Below, piece after piece: positions 13,991 through 14,097 of a stretch of 14,097 bases of DNA. Below the pieces are notes generated by a model. The model was given only the letters and a program-made list of their open reading frames with translations, was not told where the DNA came from and searched no databases. The position numbers and the translations under genes were made by a program. The stretch is from Clostridia bacterium. GTDB taxonomy: Bacteria > Bacillota > Clostridia > Christensenellales > UBA1242. The stretch covers positions 1-14,097 of the forward strand of contig JAFYCH010000080.1 of NCBI GenBank assembly GCA_017539765.1, in the 5' to 3' direction. Numbering within the stretch: the stretch's first letter is position 1; the number at the start of each line of letters is the position of its first letter.

Positions 13991-14097
13991 ATGGATAAAG
14001 AAAAATTTTTGAATATTCAAAGTAAATTACCAGACGCTATAGCATATTACTCTCAAAATAAAGATGAAGATTTGTTGTTCTTTGGCCCAAAGAACAA
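13991..14097 (+). CDS. Start of an unrecognised gene, cut by the window edge
   Basis: An open frame begins at ATG 13991, twelve or so bases after AAAGGAA, and runs 35 codons to the edge without a stop. The visible protein starts MDKEKFLNIQSKLPDAIAYY and continues with a charged stretch and DLLFFGPKN. This is too short to recognise a family. The promoter and ribosome binding site make it a credible gene. Its last 23 bases are a perfect inverted repeat. Confidence 0.65.
   Translation, partial: MDKEKFLNIQSKLPDAIAYYSQNKDEDLLFFGPKN
14075..14097. repeat. Perfect inverted repeat at the right edge
   Basis: TTGTTCTTTGG (14075-14085) and CCAAAGAACAA (14087-14097) are exact reverse complements around a single C at 14086. 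It lies inside the partial coding region and ends on the last base, so it may extend beyond the window. Confidence 0.8.

Noticed and set aside
1-14097. CRISPR array, insertion sequence, tRNA or rRNA, riboswitch
   Set aside because: No spaced direct repeats, transposase motifs, cloverleaf sequences or recognisable riboswitch cores were seen by eye on either strand.

Overview
The window is AT-rich bacterial DNA with tightly packed genes, strong AGGAG-type ribosome binding sites, short leaders, TTGACA/TATAAT-type promoters and intrinsic terminators after several transcription units. TAA ends every complete gene except greA, which ends in TGA; TGG encodes Trp, so the standard code applies. A SUF-type iron-sulfur system ordered sufC-B-D-S-U, a zinc-ligand SufU with the clostridial form of N-terminus as I remember it, an Rrf2/IscR-type regulator next to it, an L-lactate dehydrogenase and a long glutamyl-tRNA synthetase all point to a fermentative Bacillota species, most likely an uncultured member of Clostridia. 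That placement is an inference from gene content and cannot be pinned to a genus here.

Layout. Positions 3-1097 (+) hold an unrecognised Lys/Glu-rich protein that converges on mscL (1135-1731, -) across a perfect 30-bp palindrome acting as a two-way terminator. Two more leftward genes follow, each with its own promoter: an unrecognised 296-residue protein (1846-2736) and greA (2807-3310), whose promoter places the transcript start on the start codon. Divergent from greA is the Rrf2-family regulator (3426-3812) with its own terminator. Immediately after that terminator a consensus promoter, an IscR-like dyad over the predicted transcript start and a second dyad in the leader introduce the operon sufC-sufB-sufD-sufS-sufU (3979-8845), closed by a shared terminator with ldh (8893-9810, -). 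A divergent promoter region (9811-9985) then drives two unrecognised exported proteins, one membrane-anchored (9986-10897) and one lipoprotein (10908-12035). gltX (12146-13813) and the start of one more gene (13991 to the edge) complete the window.

How it works together. SufS takes sulfur from cysteine, SufU relays it, SufB-SufC-SufD assemble the cluster using ATP, and the three-cysteine Rrf2 protein probably senses cluster supply and controls the operon through the dyad at 3902-3926. The other genes are housekeeping (transcript elongation, tRNA charging, osmotic release, fermentation) or unknown. I see no mobile element, CRISPR array, tRNA or rRNA and no clear defence or secondary-metabolism system. 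The less familiar content is the exported gene pair, the two unknown cytoplasmic proteins, the leaderless greA, the enlarged MscL tail and the suf control region. No gene-free stretch exceeds 300 bases.
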